Assembly (NCBI GenBank): GCA_040830705.1
Contig: JBFOME010000006.1
Span: 1 to 64,000 of the forward strand
Length of the DNA stretch: 64,000 bases
Direction of reading: 5' to 3'
From: Ruegeria_C sp040830705
Lineage (GTDB): Bacteria; Pseudomonadota; Alphaproteobacteria; Rhodobacterales; Rhodobacteraceae
Shown here: positions 26,428 to 35,651 of the stretch, piece by piece
Position numbering within the stretch: position 1 is the stretch's first letter
Layout: each line of letters opens with the position of its first letter
The notes under the pieces: model-generated
Database searches by the model: none
What the model was told of the DNA's origin: nothing
The model's input: only the letters and a program-made list of their open reading frames with translations
Position numbers and translations under genes: made by a program

Positions 26428-27642
26428 TCAATCCTTCAGGCTCTCTTCCCGCAAACCATCTGCCAGCAGGTTCAAACCCAGCACCATGCTCAGCAGCGCC
26501 AGCGCCGGGGGCAGGGCGGGGTGCAGATAGATCGAGAGTAGCCTGCGTCCCTCGTTGATCGTGGATCCCCAATCCGGGCTTTCCGGTGGCAGACCCAGAC
26601 CGAAGAAGCCCAATGTGCCGAGAAGGATGGTGGTGTAGCCGATGCGCAAACAGAAATCGACGATCAGCGGTCCGCGCGCATTGGGCAGAATTTCCCACAG
26701 CATGATATACCATGGACCTTCACCACGGGTTTGTGCGGCAGCCACGTAATCGCGCGTCTTGATGTCCATGGTCAGACCCCGCACGATGCGGAACACCGTG
26801 GGCGAGTTCACGAAGACAACCGAGACGAACACCACCAATATCCCGCCCGGTATGTCGAACGGATCCAGCACCGAGGGCAGGCCCGGAATGCTGTAGGTGG
26901 GCGCGTTGACAATATTGCCGTTGGAAGAGATCAGCGCCAGATAGAGCCAGATCGCTACACCCAGCACACCGATCAGAAGCGGCGTGCGGAATTTTGGCTG
27001 TGTGAAGAACCGCGAATTTAGCAGCACAGCCAGGAACAGGATCGGGAACAGGAACAGCACCGCCGCCATGTAATTGGGCACTCCGGTTGCCACGATCTCG
27101 GGCGTGACCAGCAGATAGAAGAGCAGGATCACCGGGAAGGCCAGGATCAGGTTGGCCAGGAAGGACAGAAAGATGTCCAGTCGCCCACCGTAATAGCCTG
27201 CCGGCAGGCCCAGCGTGATGCCCACCATAAAGGCAAAGACCGTTGCCATGGGTGCGATCTGCACAACAACCCAGGCGCCCTTGACCATCCGGCTGAACAC
27301 GTCGCGCGCCAGATTGTCGCCGCCGAGCAGATACCAGGCATATTGCCCCTCTTCGGGGCTGGGCAACGGCGTGCCCGGCACTTTGTTCTTCATGCCCGAA
27401 ATCTGAGTCAGCGGGTCATGGGTCACGATCAGGTCCATGGCGCCGAAGATGCCGGTGAAGACCCAGAACATGACAAGGCCAAAGCCGATCATGCCGATGG
27501 GGCTATCGAACATCTTGCCATAAAGCCCTAATCGTCGCTTGAACGCGACGGACAAGGCAAAGAGCAGGATCAGCGCGATCCACACCGAGGAGAACTGGTA
27601 CATGATGCGCAGAAAAATCTGAAATCCCGTGAGAGGTTCCAT
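26428..27642 (-). CDS. Peptide-type ABC transporter permease (DppC-like)
   Basis: A 404-residue inner-membrane permease. An N-terminal extension and first helix are followed by a hydrophobic core and the BPD_transp_1 domain. The cytoplasmic coupling loop with the EAA-like motif (AAAQTRGEGPWYIMLWEILPNARGP) is near residues 300-325. It is longer than typical DppC (~300), mainly through inserted hydrophobic segments around 190-240. It follows the DppB-like gene by 15 bases and has a GAGGAA ribosome binding site. It should form a heterodimeric channel with that partner. Confidence 0.91.
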   Translation of the reverse strand: MEPLTGFQIFLRIMYQFSSVWIALILLFALSVAFKRRLGLYGKMFDSPIGMIGFGLVMFWVFTGIFGAMDLIVTHDPLTQISGMKNKVPGTPLPSPEEGQYAWYLLGGDNLARDVFSRMVKGAWVVVQIAPMATVFAFMVGITLGLPAGYYGGRLDIFLSFLANLILAFPVILLFYLLVTPEIVATGVPNYMAAVLFLFPILFLAVLLNSRFFTQPKFRTPLLIGVLGVAIWLYLALISSNGNIVNAPTYSIPGLPSVLDPFDIPGGILVVFVSVVFVNSPTVFRIVRGLTMDIKTRDYVAAAQTRGEGPWYIMLWEILPNARGPLIVDFCLRIGYTTILLGTLGFFGLGLPPESPDWGSTINEGRRLLSIYLHPALPPALALLSMVLGLNLLADGLREESLKD

Positions 27643-27657
27643 GGTTCAATTCCTCCC

Positions 27658-28704
27658 TCAGGAAATCCGAATACGCGGGTTCAGGTAGACATAGCCGATA
27701 TCGGATATCAGCTGCGTCACCAGCACCACAAAGACCGACACAACCGAGACCGCCAGCAGCAGCTGGATGTCATTGTTCCCGGCAGCCTGCACCAGAACCC
27801 AGCCGAAACCCTTGTAGTTGAACAGGATCTCGACGATCACCACGCCATTCAACAGCCAGGGGAATTGCAGCATGATCACAGTGAAGGGTGCGATCAGCGC
27901 GTTTCTGAGCGCGTGTTTCATCACGATATTGGGGAAACTTACGCCTTTCAGCCGCGCGGTGCGGATATACTGCGCCGTCATCACCTCGGTCATCGAGGCG
28001 CGGGTCATACGGGCAATGTACCCCATCCCGTAGAGCGCGATCGTCAGCACCGGCAGAAAGAAATTCTCGAACGTGGCGTTTTCCATCGCCGATGTGGCGG
28101 TGCCCTTGAACCATTTCAGCCCTACGGCAGAGGAGGCAAAGACCGCGATGAAGATCACCCCGGAGACATATTCGGGCGTGGCCGTGGTAATGATCGAGAA
28201 GGTGGAGAGCGAACGGTCCAGCTTCGAGCCTTCTCGCATTCCGGCCAAGATGCCGACAATAAGCGCCAAGGGCACCATCAGCAGTATGACGCAACCCATC
28301 AGTTTGCCGGTCAGGGCGAGTTTCTCGCCCACCTTTCCGGCAACCGGCGCCTTAAAGAAGATCGAGTATCCCCAATCGCCCTGCAGCAACCCGCAGCGCG
28401 CGGGGGCTTGGGCGGGATCTTCTCCGTGGACAATGCACCGCCCGGTGACCTTTCCGTCTTCGTCGGTATAGGTCCATCCCTTGGCCACGCCCAGCCATTC
28501 CCCGTAGCGCACGAGCATCGGGCGGGTATAGCCGTTTTTGTTCAACCAGCTCGCGACCTCTTCGTCGGTCATTCGGGCATTGCCCTCGAACTTGGCGACC
28601 TTTTCCAGGTTTGGCTGGAGGTTTGTCAGAAAGAACACGATGAAGGTAAGCGCAAGCGCAGTAAGCACCATGACGCCAAATCGCTGTAGGATGAACCGTC
28701 CCAT
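27658..28704 (-). CDS. Peptide-type ABC transporter permease (DppB-like)
   Basis: A 348-residue inner-membrane permease with the DppB/OppB N-terminal pattern (MGRFILQRFGVMVLTALALTF), a periplasmic insertion (about 30-110, with RCGLLQGDWGYSIFF) and the coupling loop TARLKGVSFPNIVMKHALRN near 245-265. It pairs with the DppC-like permease directly downstream. The transported solute is unknown; the binding protein is encoded upstream. Confidence 0.92.
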   Translation of the reverse strand: MGRFILQRFGVMVLTALALTFIVFFLTNLQPNLEKVAKFEGNARMTDEEVASWLNKNGYTRPMLVRYGEWLGVAKGWTYTDEDGKVTGRCIVHGEDPAQAPARCGLLQGDWGYSIFFKAPVAGKVGEKLALTGKLMGCVILLMVPLALIVGILAGMREGSKLDRSLSTFSIITTATPEYVSGVIFIAVFASSAVGLKWFKGTATSAMENATFENFFLPVLTIALYGMGYIARMTRASMTEVMTAQYIRTARLKGVSFPNIVMKHALRNALIAPFTVIMLQFPWLLNGVVIVEILFNYKGFGWVLVQAAGNNDIQLLLAVSVVSVFVVLVTQLISDIGYVYLNPRIRIS

Positions 28705-28775
28705 ATTGGATTGTCCCTCTTATTCTTATTGCCGACTAAGCCGGGGCAAATGGCACTCCGCAAAAGACGGGGTGC

Positions 28776-28802
28776 CGTGGGCCGCCGCTTGGACGGCCCA
28801 CG
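28776..28802 (-). terminator. Hairpin between binding-protein and permease genes
   Basis: A 9-bp stem CGTGGGCCG/CGGCCCACG (28776-28784 with 28794-28802) lies 15 bases after the binding-protein stop. The minus-strand sequence after it contains TCTTTT. Such hairpins commonly cause partial termination or protect the upstream mRNA, so that the binding protein is made in excess of the membrane subunits. Confidence 0.55.
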
Positions 28803-28817
28803 CGAAGCAGTGTCAGT

Positions 28818-30479
28818 TTATTCGGCCAGGCCGATATACTGATACTTGATCTCGAACTGTGCATGCATCTCGGCATTCAGCACGTTCTCTCGGGAGTGAT
28901 TGTAGATCGACCGCCAGTAGGGCTGAATGATCACGCCTTCTTCCTGCATGATTTCTTCCAGCCGTTTCGCCAGTACGCGGCGCTTGTCCGCATCCGCGAT
29001 GGCGCTGGCCTCGGTCAGGACCTTGTCGAACTCCTCGTTGGCGAAACCGGTTTCGTTCCAGGGAACACCGGACTTGTAGGCCAGCGTCAGAACCTGGACG
29101 CCCAGCGGACGCTGGTTCCAGGTGGTCGACGAGAAGGGGTATTTGTCCCAGTCGTTCCAGAAGGTCGATCCGGGCAGGATCTTGCGGTTGACCTTGATCC
29201 CAGCATCGCGAAGCTGGGCTGCCACCGCATCGGTCGTGTCCTTTTCGAAACCGTCATCCAGCGAGATGAGCTCATGTTCGAAATCTTCGAGCCCGGCCTC
29301 ACGCATTGCGGCCAATGCGCCCTCTGGATCATGGACCGGCGGCGGCAGTTGCGCATATTCCGGGTGGATCGGGCTGACATGGTGGTTCTCGGCAACGGTG
29401 CCGCGCCCGGCATAGCCCAGTTCCAGGACAATTGCGTTGTCGACGGCCATGGCCAGAGCACGGCGCACGGCGGCGTCGGCATAAGGTTTGACCCCGTCAA
29501 CCTCAGCGTTCTGGTTGGGACGGGTGATGATGGTTGCTGCCGTCGCCGCCTCAGACCGGTTCATCCCTAGGCCGTCGAGGATGTCGATAAACTCACCCAC
29601 GGATTCGTAGGTCATGTCGACTTCTTCAGCCTCCACTGCGGCCATGATGGTCGCGGGATCGGTGCCGTAGTCGATGAATTCGACCCGGTCCAGATAGGCG
29701 CCGTTGCCTTCGTTCCACCATTTGTGATCCGGGTTGCGGACCATCACGGCCTTTTCGCCGACCGCATAGCTTTCGGGCAGATAGGGACCGGTGCCGATCG
29801 GGTTGTCGATCGGGTTGCCGCCATCCAGCGACGGGTGCGTGATTGCCGCCGGATAGTCGGCGATACCCGCTACAATGGTGATATCCGGTTCAGGTAGATT
29901 CAGAACGACGGTGTGGTCATCCTTGGCAACGATCGCGCCTGCGACGGCTTTCTTTGTTTCTGGATCAACAAGCGGCCCCATGCGGGTGGCCATCGAGTTG
30001 CCTTCAACGGTGCCGTCACACCACAGTTCGAAATTGTGGACCACATCCGCTGCGGTGAACGGATCACCATTGTTCCAGGTGACGCCCTTGCGCAGGTTGA
30101 TTGTGATCGTCTTGGCGTCGTCGCTCGTTTCCCAGCTCTCCGCAAGTACAGGAGAGAAGCTGCCGTCATTGTGGTAGTGGATCAGATATTCCAGCCAGCC
30201 CCGGGTCATGTTGCCCATTTCGGACCATTCATAGAGGCGCGGTTCGCGCATCCCGTGCACTTCCATCTGGATGCGCAGCGTTCCGCCCTGTTTCGGTGTG
30301 GCTTGGGCGGCGGCCGGGGTAGGCAGGCCGATCATGCTGTAAGCGGCGGCTGCGGTGACGCCCAGCCCGGTCGCGCGGGTCAGGAATTCGCGGCGGCTGA
30401 GTTTACCGTCACGATACTCCTGAGCGTGCATCTCTGCCGCCCAGTGTATCGGTTTTCCGGTCAGTGTCTTCTTGGTCAT
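28818..30479 (-). CDS. ABC transporter solute-binding protein, family 5, Tat signal
   Basis: A 553-residue periplasmic binding protein of the peptide/nickel family. The N-terminus carries a twin-arginine signal (SRREFLTRATGLG at ~27-39, then a hydrophobic stretch ending AAAQA), so it may be exported folded. Family features include GVTWNNGDPFTAADVVHNFE and IGTGPYLPESY. It lies upstream of two permeases and a fused ATPase on the same strand. The ligand could be peptides, but family-5 proteins also bind opines, sugars and other solutes. The frame extends 17 codons upstream; ATG 30479 is the start before the Tat signal, with a GGGGAGAC ribosome binding site. Confidence 0.92.
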   Translation of the reverse strand: MTKKTLTGKPIHWAAEMHAQEYRDGKLSRREFLTRATGLGVTAAAAYSMIGLPTPAAAQATPKQGGTLRIQMEVHGMREPRLYEWSEMGNMTRGWLEYLIHYHNDGSFSPVLAESWETSDDAKTITINLRKGVTWNNGDPFTAADVVHNFELWCDGTVEGNSMATRMGPLVDPETKKAVAGAIVAKDDHTVVLNLPEPDITIVAGIADYPAAITHPSLDGGNPIDNPIGTGPYLPESYAVGEKAVMVRNPDHKWWNEGNGAYLDRVEFIDYGTDPATIMAAVEAEEVDMTYESVGEFIDILDGLGMNRSEAATAATIITRPNQNAEVDGVKPYADAAVRRALAMAVDNAIVLELGYAGRGTVAENHHVSPIHPEYAQLPPPVHDPEGALAAMREAGLEDFEHELISLDDGFEKDTTDAVAAQLRDAGIKVNRKILPGSTFWNDWDKYPFSSTTWNQRPLGVQVLTLAYKSGVPWNETGFANEEFDKVLTEASAIADADKRRVLAKRLEEIMQEEGVIIQPYWRSIYNHSRENVLNAEMHAQFEIKYQYIGLAE

Positions 30480-30721
30480 CGTGGTCTCCCCGTGAGTGTA
30501 TCTGTTTTTGATTGAGTCGGGAGCACCCATGCCTTCGGTACAGGCAGGTATGACGCGGGTGGCGCGTTGGTCTTTTCAAGCTCCCCATAGCAACATACGG
30601 CAACAGAAAATCTCACGCGTCAACGATTGCTTTCGCCCTTTCGTGGTTCAAAAGCGACATTGGCATTATTTAAAAACGACTCTGCGGAGAAAGAGGGTTC
30701 TTCTGCGGTCAGGGTCTAGCC

Positions 30722-31561
30722 CTATGCTGCATTGCGGCGGATCGCCGACGGAGCGAGGCCGGTATGGTGCTGCATGAAGCGGGTAAAATAGGCCGCGCTG
30801 CTGAAGCCCAGATCACGGGCGATATGGCTGGCGGGGCGGTTGCTTTGCAACAGGGCCGCGCGTGCTTCGTGCAGTACGCGGTCGGTCAGCAGCGCCGCGG
30901 CAGTACGTCCGGTCTGCGATTTGCAGACCCGCGTCAGATGGGTCGGCGTCACGCCAAGCGCCTCGGCATGGTCACCCATACTGGCACCGGTCGCGTGGGC
31001 GTGAACCAGCCGGTCGAAATAGCGGCGCGCAAGCCGGCGCGCGGCGCTGGCGCGGGGTGCGGTAGGCTCTGCCTCGGTCGTGCGCTGTAGCCAGATGGCG
31101 GCCAGTTCGGCATAGGCAAGAACCGCCTTTGCGCTCAGGCTCTTTGAACTGTCCTGTTCGCGGCCGATGGCATCCAGCAGACCGGCCAGCTCGTTTTGTG
31201 TGGCCACGTCGCGAACCCGAAGATGCACGGGGTGGTCTGGCAGCGAGGGGGCGCAACCCACCGGCAGAACCAGCGCCTGACCAAAGCATTGCCGTCCCAG
31301 ATCGATGGCCAGCAACTGTCTTGCCGGGACAAAGATGGCGTTATGGGTGCCGATACCGGCCCGCGCGCCGTCAAACAGCGCGACGCCCTGACCCCGCGTG
31401 ATCCAAAGCAGCAGGTGATCGGCCCGGTCATGTGGCAGCTCAAGTTGCCAGCGTCCGAGCGGCGCAAGCTGCGGCAGGCTTTGCAGCCGGACATCATTTC
31501 TTGCCTGCATATCGCCGGTCACCATGGCACCAATCCAACGGGAAACAGAGTGTTTCGACAT
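30722..31561 (-). CDS. AraC-family transcriptional regulator
   Basis: A 279-residue regulator. The N-terminal ~150 residues form a cupin-like sensing domain (HDRADHLLLWITRGQG, then FVPARQLLAIDLG). The C-terminal ~100 residues hold two helix-turn-helix units (DHAEALGVTPTHLTRVCKSQ and SHIARDLGFSSAAYFTRFMQ), the AraC/XylS signature. It lies 242 bases upstream of the binding-protein gene on the same strand, so it probably controls the ABC transporter operon (inference from position). The effector is unknown. Confidence 0.9.
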   Translation of the reverse strand: MSKHSVSRWIGAMVTGDMQARNDVRLQSLPQLAPLGRWQLELPHDRADHLLLWITRGQGVALFDGARAGIGTHNAIFVPARQLLAIDLGRQCFGQALVLPVGCAPSLPDHPVHLRVRDVATQNELAGLLDAIGREQDSSKSLSAKAVLAYAELAAIWLQRTTEAEPTAPRASAARRLARRYFDRLVHAHATGASMGDHAEALGVTPTHLTRVCKSQTGRTAAALLTDRVLHEARAALLQSNRPASHIARDLGFSSAAYFTRFMQHHTGLAPSAIRRNAA

Positions 31562-31603
31562 TTACAGCATGAAAGCGGCAGACGGACAACCAGCCGGGTT
31601 CGC

Positions 31604-32479
31604 TCAGAGGTCGGGCCGCACCTTGTGCCAGTCGCCCATCCTTGCGCGAAACCAAGTCCGCTGGCGTTTGGCGAATTGTCGCGTGGCGATCGTCGCACGT
31701 TCGCGCGCGCCCTCAAGATGGATGTCACCATCGAGATAGGCCACGATCTCTGGTACGCCGATGGCCTTGCAGGAGGGCAGGTTGGGGTCGTAGCGCTGGC
31801 GCATCGCGGCCACCTCGTCCAAGGCACCACCCGCCAGCATTGCGTCGAAGCGGCGGTTGATGCGATCAAGTAGCCAATCCCGGTCGTTTTCCATGACGAT
31901 CGGCACGGACTGGCTCAGGGGCAGGATCGGTTCGGCTGCGTCCGCCTGCCAATCCGCCAATGGCCGCCCGGTGGCGCGCAGCACTTCCCAGGCACGCTGC
32001 ACACGGGCGCGGTTTTGCTGGTCGATTCCCTGAGCAGTACTCGCGTCCAGCCCGTCCAGAAGCGCATCCAGGGGCAGTGAATCACCTTCAGCGCGGATGT
32101 CGGGCGGTGTTGGCGGGATATCGGCCATCCCCTCGGTCAGAGATCTGAAATAGAGCCCTGTCCCGCCAACGATGATCGGACGATGCGGGCCGGCCAACAG
32201 CGGCGTCACCTCTCGCAGCCAATGGCCCGCCGAATAGGCCAGATCATAGGGAACATGCCCATAGAGCTTGTGCGGCGCCCGCGCTTCTTCCTCGGTCGAG
32301 GGCCGCGCGGTGATCACACGCCAGCAGTCATAGACCTGACTGGCATCGGCATTGATAATCACGCCACCATAGGTTTCGGCAATCTCAAGCGCCAGCTCCG
32401 ACTTGCCCGAGGCGGTGGGACCCGCGATCAGAACCGGTAAGTCCTTGGGGATGTCAGGCAGTTGCGCGGCAAGCCTCAT
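31604..32479 (-). CDS. miaA: tRNA dimethylallyltransferase
   Basis: A 291-residue enzyme that adds a dimethylallyl group to N6 of A37 in tRNAs reading UNN codons. The P-loop GPTASGKSELALE is at about 21-33, followed by INADASQVYDCWRVITARPS, PHKLYGHV and VGGTGLYFRSLTEG, all standard for MiaA. The usual DSMQ reads DASQ here. It is divergent from pyrH with 118 bases between the starts. Upstream in-frame ATG 32521 exists; I chose 32479, closer to conserved sequence. Confidence 0.94.
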   Translation of the reverse strand: MRLAAQLPDIPKDLPVLIAGPTASGKSELALEIAETYGGVIINADASQVYDCWRVITARPSTEEEARAPHKLYGHVPYDLAYSAGHWLREVTPLLAGPHRPIIVGGTGLYFRSLTEGMADIPPTPPDIRAEGDSLPLDALLDGLDASTAQGIDQQNRARVQRAWEVLRATGRPLADWQADAAEPILPLSQSVPIVMENDRDWLLDRINRRFDAMLAGGALDEVAAMRQRYDPNLPSCKAIGVPEIVAYLDGDIHLEGARERATIATRQFAKRQRTWFRARMGDWHKVRPDL

Positions 32480-32597
32480 GTGAGCACCCGCGCATACCGC
32501 AAATTCCTTGCCATCTGACACTCAACCCGCATTGAACCTCGCTGCGTTTTGCTCCATTTTGCGCCGCAATTACACCGGTGCCGCAGCGGAGCGCAAC

Positions 32598-33338
32598 ATG
32601 ACCTCTCATTCCCCCAAAATCGTGACGCAAGCCAAATACAATCGGGTGATGCTGAAAATATCGGGGGAGGCGTTGATGGGGGACCAGGGATTCGGGCTGC
32701 ACCCGCCCACCGTCCAGCGCATTGCCGAAGAGGTCAAATCGGTCCATGATATGGGTGTCGAGATCTGCATGGTGATCGGCGGCGGCAATATCTTCCGCGG
32801 TCTGCAGGGCTCGGCCCAGGGAATGGAGCGCACCACGGCCGACTATATGGGCATGCTGGCCACGGTGATGAACGCGCTGGGGATGCAATCGGCGCTGGAA
32901 GGCCTGGGGGTCTTTACCCGTGTGATCTCGGCCATTCCGATGGATCAGGTCTGCGAGCCCTATATCCGTCGCCGCGCAGTGCGCCACCTCGAGAAGAAGC
33001 GGGTCTGCATCTTTGCCGCCGGTACCGGCAACCCCTATTTCACCACCGATACCGCCGCCGCTTTGCGTGCCAGCGAAATGGCCTGCGAGGCGATCTTCAT
33101 GGGCAAGCAGGTCGACGGCATCTATGACAGCGATCCCAAGACCAACCCCGAGGCCAAACGCTATGACCGGATCACCTATAACGAGGTGCTGACCAAGAAC
33201 CTCAAGGTGATGGACGCCTCGGCCATCGCGCTTACGCGGGACAATAACATGCCGCTGATCGTGTTTTCGCTAGATGAACCAGGCGGGTTCCGGGGCATTC
33301 TGGCCGGTGAAGGCACCTATACAAAGGTGCTGGGCTAG
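32598..33338 (+). CDS. pyrH: UMP kinase
   Basis: A 246-residue amino-acid-kinase-fold enzyme that phosphorylates UMP to UDP. Visible motifs are RVMLKISGEALMGDQGFGL near 17-35, VIGGGNIFRG, ERTTADYMGMLATVMNALG, the nucleotide loop AAGTGNPYFTTDTAAALR and KQVDGIYDSDPKT. It heads the conserved pyrH-frr-uppS-cdsA-dxr-rseP order, although rpsB-tsf are not upstream here. The frame runs 30 codons further upstream without conserved sequence; ATG 32598 is preferred. Confidence 0.95.
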   Translation: MTSHSPKIVTQAKYNRVMLKISGEALMGDQGFGLHPPTVQRIAEEVKSVHDMGVEICMVIGGGNIFRGLQGSAQGMERTTADYMGMLATVMNALGMQSALEGLGVFTRVISAIPMDQVCEPYIRRRAVRHLEKKRVCIFAAGTGNPYFTTDTAAALRASEMACEAIFMGKQVDGIYDSDPKTNPEAKRYDRITYNEVLTKNLKVMDASAIALTRDNNMPLIVFSLDEPGGFRGILAGEGTYTKVLG

Positions 33339-33352
33339 CCGTTACCCAAAGG

Positions 33353-33440
33353 AGCGCCTGCGGCGCGCTTTGTCTGTTTGCGTTGCCACGCAGTTTGCGA
33401 GGCTTCGCCTCGCGCTCCGGGGTATGTTTGATCAGATGAA
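33353..33440 (+). repeat. Intergenic palindromic repeat after pyrH
   Basis: Two hairpins follow each other: GCGCC/GGCGC (33354-33358 with 33362-33366) and GCGAGGC/GCCTCGC (33397-33403 with 33407-33413, loop TTC). They are followed by CTCCGGGGTATGTTTGATCAGATGAAG. The GC hairpin plus GTATnTTTG and GAAG tail resembles the element near 26.4 kb and repeats that I recall in roseobacter intergenic regions. It may also end or attenuate the pyrH transcript. Confidence 0.5.
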
Positions 33441-33564
33441 GAGCGGATAGTCGCTTGATGCGGTCTCGTCTTTGCCGCGATTGTGCGCCATGATTGCTAT
33501 ACATCCAGAAGCCGATGGCGTATGACCCGTCAAAACAGCACCTGAAGCAAGGGGAGTGGGCAGC

Positions 33565-34128
33565 ATGTCTGATGATTTCGAACTGGACACCGACGATCTG
33601 AAGCGCCGCATGGATGGCTCTATGGCCAATCTGCGGACCGAGTTCGCCTCGCTGCGCACCGGCCGCGCCTCTGCCTCGATGCTGGAACCGGTGATGGTGG
33701 ATGCCTATGGCTCGATGACGCCGATCAATCAGGTCGGCACCGTGAACGTGCCCGAGCCACGCATGGTGACTGTGAATGTGTGGGACAAGTCGCTGGTCGG
33801 CAAGGTGGAAAAGGCCATTCGCGAAAGCGGGCTGGGCATCAACCCGCAGCTTAACGGCACGATCATCATGTTGCCGATCCCGGAACTGAACGAGGAACGC
33901 CGCCGCGAGCTGGGCAAGGTGGCCGGGCAATATGCAGAAAGCGCCCGCGTTGCGATCCGCAATGTGCGTCGTGACGGGATGGATCAGATCAAGAAGGCAA
34001 AGGCCGACGGGATGTCGGAGGACGACCAGAAGTTCTGGGAGACCGAGGTGCAGGATCTGACGGATGAGATGATAAAGGCCGTCGATACCGCGCTGGAAAC
34101 CAAGCAAGCCGAAATCATGCAGGTGTGA
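33565..34128 (+). CDS. frr: Ribosome recycling factor
   Basis: A 187-residue protein with the family's two-domain helical layout. RMDGSMANLRTEFASLRTGRAS starts helix 1, the hinge contains PEPRMVTVNVWDKS, and RRELGKVAGQYAESARVAIRNVRRDG is the conserved third-helix region. RRF and EF-G split post-termination ribosomes. Start ATG 33565 has a strong AAGGGGAG site 8-10 bases upstream, better than the in-frame GTG at 33556. Confidence 0.97.
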   Translation: MSDDFELDTDDLKRRMDGSMANLRTEFASLRTGRASASMLEPVMVDAYGSMTPINQVGTVNVPEPRMVTVNVWDKSLVGKVEKAIRESGLGINPQLNGTIIMLPIPELNEERRRELGKVAGQYAESARVAIRNVRRDGMDQIKKAKADGMSEDDQKFWETEVQDLTDEMIKAVDTALETKQAEIMQV

Positions 34129-34140
34129 ACGCGTCTGGTG

Positions 34141-34872
34141 ATGCCCAAGGATCCTTTCTCTGACACTGCGGGCGGCCCGCGCCATGTTGCCATCATCATG
34201 GATGGCAATGGTCGCTGGGCACAGGCCCGCGGGCGACCGCGGCTTTTCGGGCATCACGCCGGTGCACGCCGCGTGCGCGAAGTGGTCGAGGCCTGCCCCG
34301 ATCTGGGTATCGAATATCTGACGATCTTTGCGTTTTCGACCGAGAACTGGAAGCGAACCCAGGTCGAGGTGGCCGGGCTGATGACGCTGTTCCGGCGCTA
34401 TATCACCAAAGAAACCCGCGCATTGGCCGAACGCGGTGTTTGCGTGCGTTTTATCGGCGACCGGGTGCGGCTGGACAGCAAGCTTGTCGCGCTGATGGAC
34501 ACTCTGGAGGAAAAGACGCGTGACAATGCGCGGGTGAACCTGACCATCGCGCTGAACTATGGCGGTCGCGACGAGGTGGCCCGCGCCACAAGGCGGTTGG
34601 CGCAGGATGTGGCGAGGGGAAAACTGAACCCCGAAGACGTGGATGAGGAAACCCTGCCGCGCTATCTTGATACCTGCGTTCTGCCCGATCCTGATCTCGT
34701 CATCCGTACCAGCGGCGAGGCGCGGATCTCGAACTTCCTGCTCTGGCAATCGGCCTATTCGGAATATGAGTTCATCGACACGCTCTGGCCTGACTTCACG
34801 GCGGATGAGCTGGGACGCCTGTGTCGGAGTTTTGGCGCGCGCGACCGCCGCTTCGGTGCGGTACGCGCATGA
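34141..34872 (+). CDS. uppS: Undecaprenyl diphosphate synthase (cis-prenyltransferase)
   Basis: A 243-residue cis-prenyltransferase that extends farnesyl diphosphate with isopentenyl diphosphate to the C55 carrier for cell-wall and envelope glycans. The signature IIMDGNGRWAQARGRPR includes the catalytic Asp and is followed by FGHHAGARRVREVV. FAFSTENWKR and the C-terminal RTSGEARISNFLLWQ motif are present. GTG 34138 immediately precedes ATG 34141. The stop overlaps the cdsA start (ATGA). Confidence 0.95.
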   Translation: MPKDPFSDTAGGPRHVAIIMDGNGRWAQARGRPRLFGHHAGARRVREVVEACPDLGIEYLTIFAFSTENWKRTQVEVAGLMTLFRRYITKETRALAERGVCVRFIGDRVRLDSKLVALMDTLEEKTRDNARVNLTIALNYGGRDEVARATRRLAQDVARGKLNPEDVDEETLPRYLDTCVLPDPDLVIRTSGEARISNFLLWQSAYSEYEFIDTLWPDFTADELGRLCRSFGARDRRFGAVRA

Positions 34873-35651
34873 GCGAGGGCAAATGGTCTGACCTAGCGAC
34901 GCGGATCGTATCAACGATCGTGTTGGTCGCGATCGCCGCCGTCGAGCTTTGGCTGGGCGGGTTTTGGTTCGAAAGCTTCATCGCGGCGGCCTGCGGCGTG
35001 ATGATCTGGGAACTGGTGCGGATCATCGCCCCCGAAAAGAGCCGTGAGGCCGTGCATCTGGGGGTTCTGACCGGATTTGCGGTGCTGCTCAGCTATCACT
35101 TGCCGATGATTTTCCGGCTGCCTGTGCTTTTGGCCCCGGTGCTTGTCGGGGCAGGGCAGATGCCCGCGCGAAAGGGTCTTTATGCGCTGTTTGCCTTGTG
35201 GATCAGTGCGGCGGGGCTGGGATTTATCTCGATCCGTCTGAATATGGGCTTTGGCTGGATGCTGTGGCTGGTGGGCGTTGTGGTGGCCACCGACGTGGCC
35301 GGCTATTTCGTGGGCAAATCGATCGGCGGGCGCAAGTTCTGGCCGCGGGTGAGCCCCAAAAAGACTTGGGCGGGTATCGTCGGCGGCTGGGTTGCAGCAG
35401 CGCTGGTAGGGACCGTTGTGGCGATGCAGGCCGGGTTTGGTCTGGCTTTTGTGCTGGTATCGGTCCTGGCGTCGATGGCCAGCCAGGCCGGTGACATGGC
35501 CGAAAGCGCGCTCAAACGGAAGTGCCATGTCAAGGACAGTTCGAACCTGATCCCGGGCCATGGCGGTTTTCTGGACCGGTTCGATGGCATGATGGGGGCG
35601 GCTCTGTTTGTTCTGATCGCAGGGCTCATCTATGCGCCGGGGCCGATGTAA
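34869..35651 (+). CDS. cdsA: Phosphatidate cytidylyltransferase
   Basis: A 260-residue inner-membrane enzyme making CDP-diacylglycerol from phosphatidate and CTP. There are about seven hydrophobic segments, and the family signature near the C-terminus reads SQAGDMAESALKRKCHVKDS followed by LIPGHGGFLDRFDGMM. It is co-translated with uppS (4-base overlap), and its stop overlaps the dxr start by one base. The earlier in-frame ATG at 34821 lies inside uppS and is not needed. Confidence 0.95.
   Translation: MSEGKWSDLATRIVSTIVLVAIAAVELWLGGFWFESFIAAACGVMIWELVRIIAPEKSREAVHLGVLTGFAVLLSYHLPMIFRLPVLLAPVLVGAGQMPARKGLYALFALWISAAGLGFISIRLNMGFGWMLWLVGVVVATDVAGYFVGKSIGGRKFWPRVSPKKTWAGIVGGWVAAALVGTVVAMQAGFGLAFVLVSVLASMASQAGDMAESALKRKCHVKDSSNLIPGHGGFLDRFDGMMGAALFVLIAGLIYAPGPM

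Noticed and set aside
33232..34914. 560-aa minus-strand open frame
   Set aside because: Antisense to pyrH, frr and uppS, which are well conserved. It is a composition artefact.
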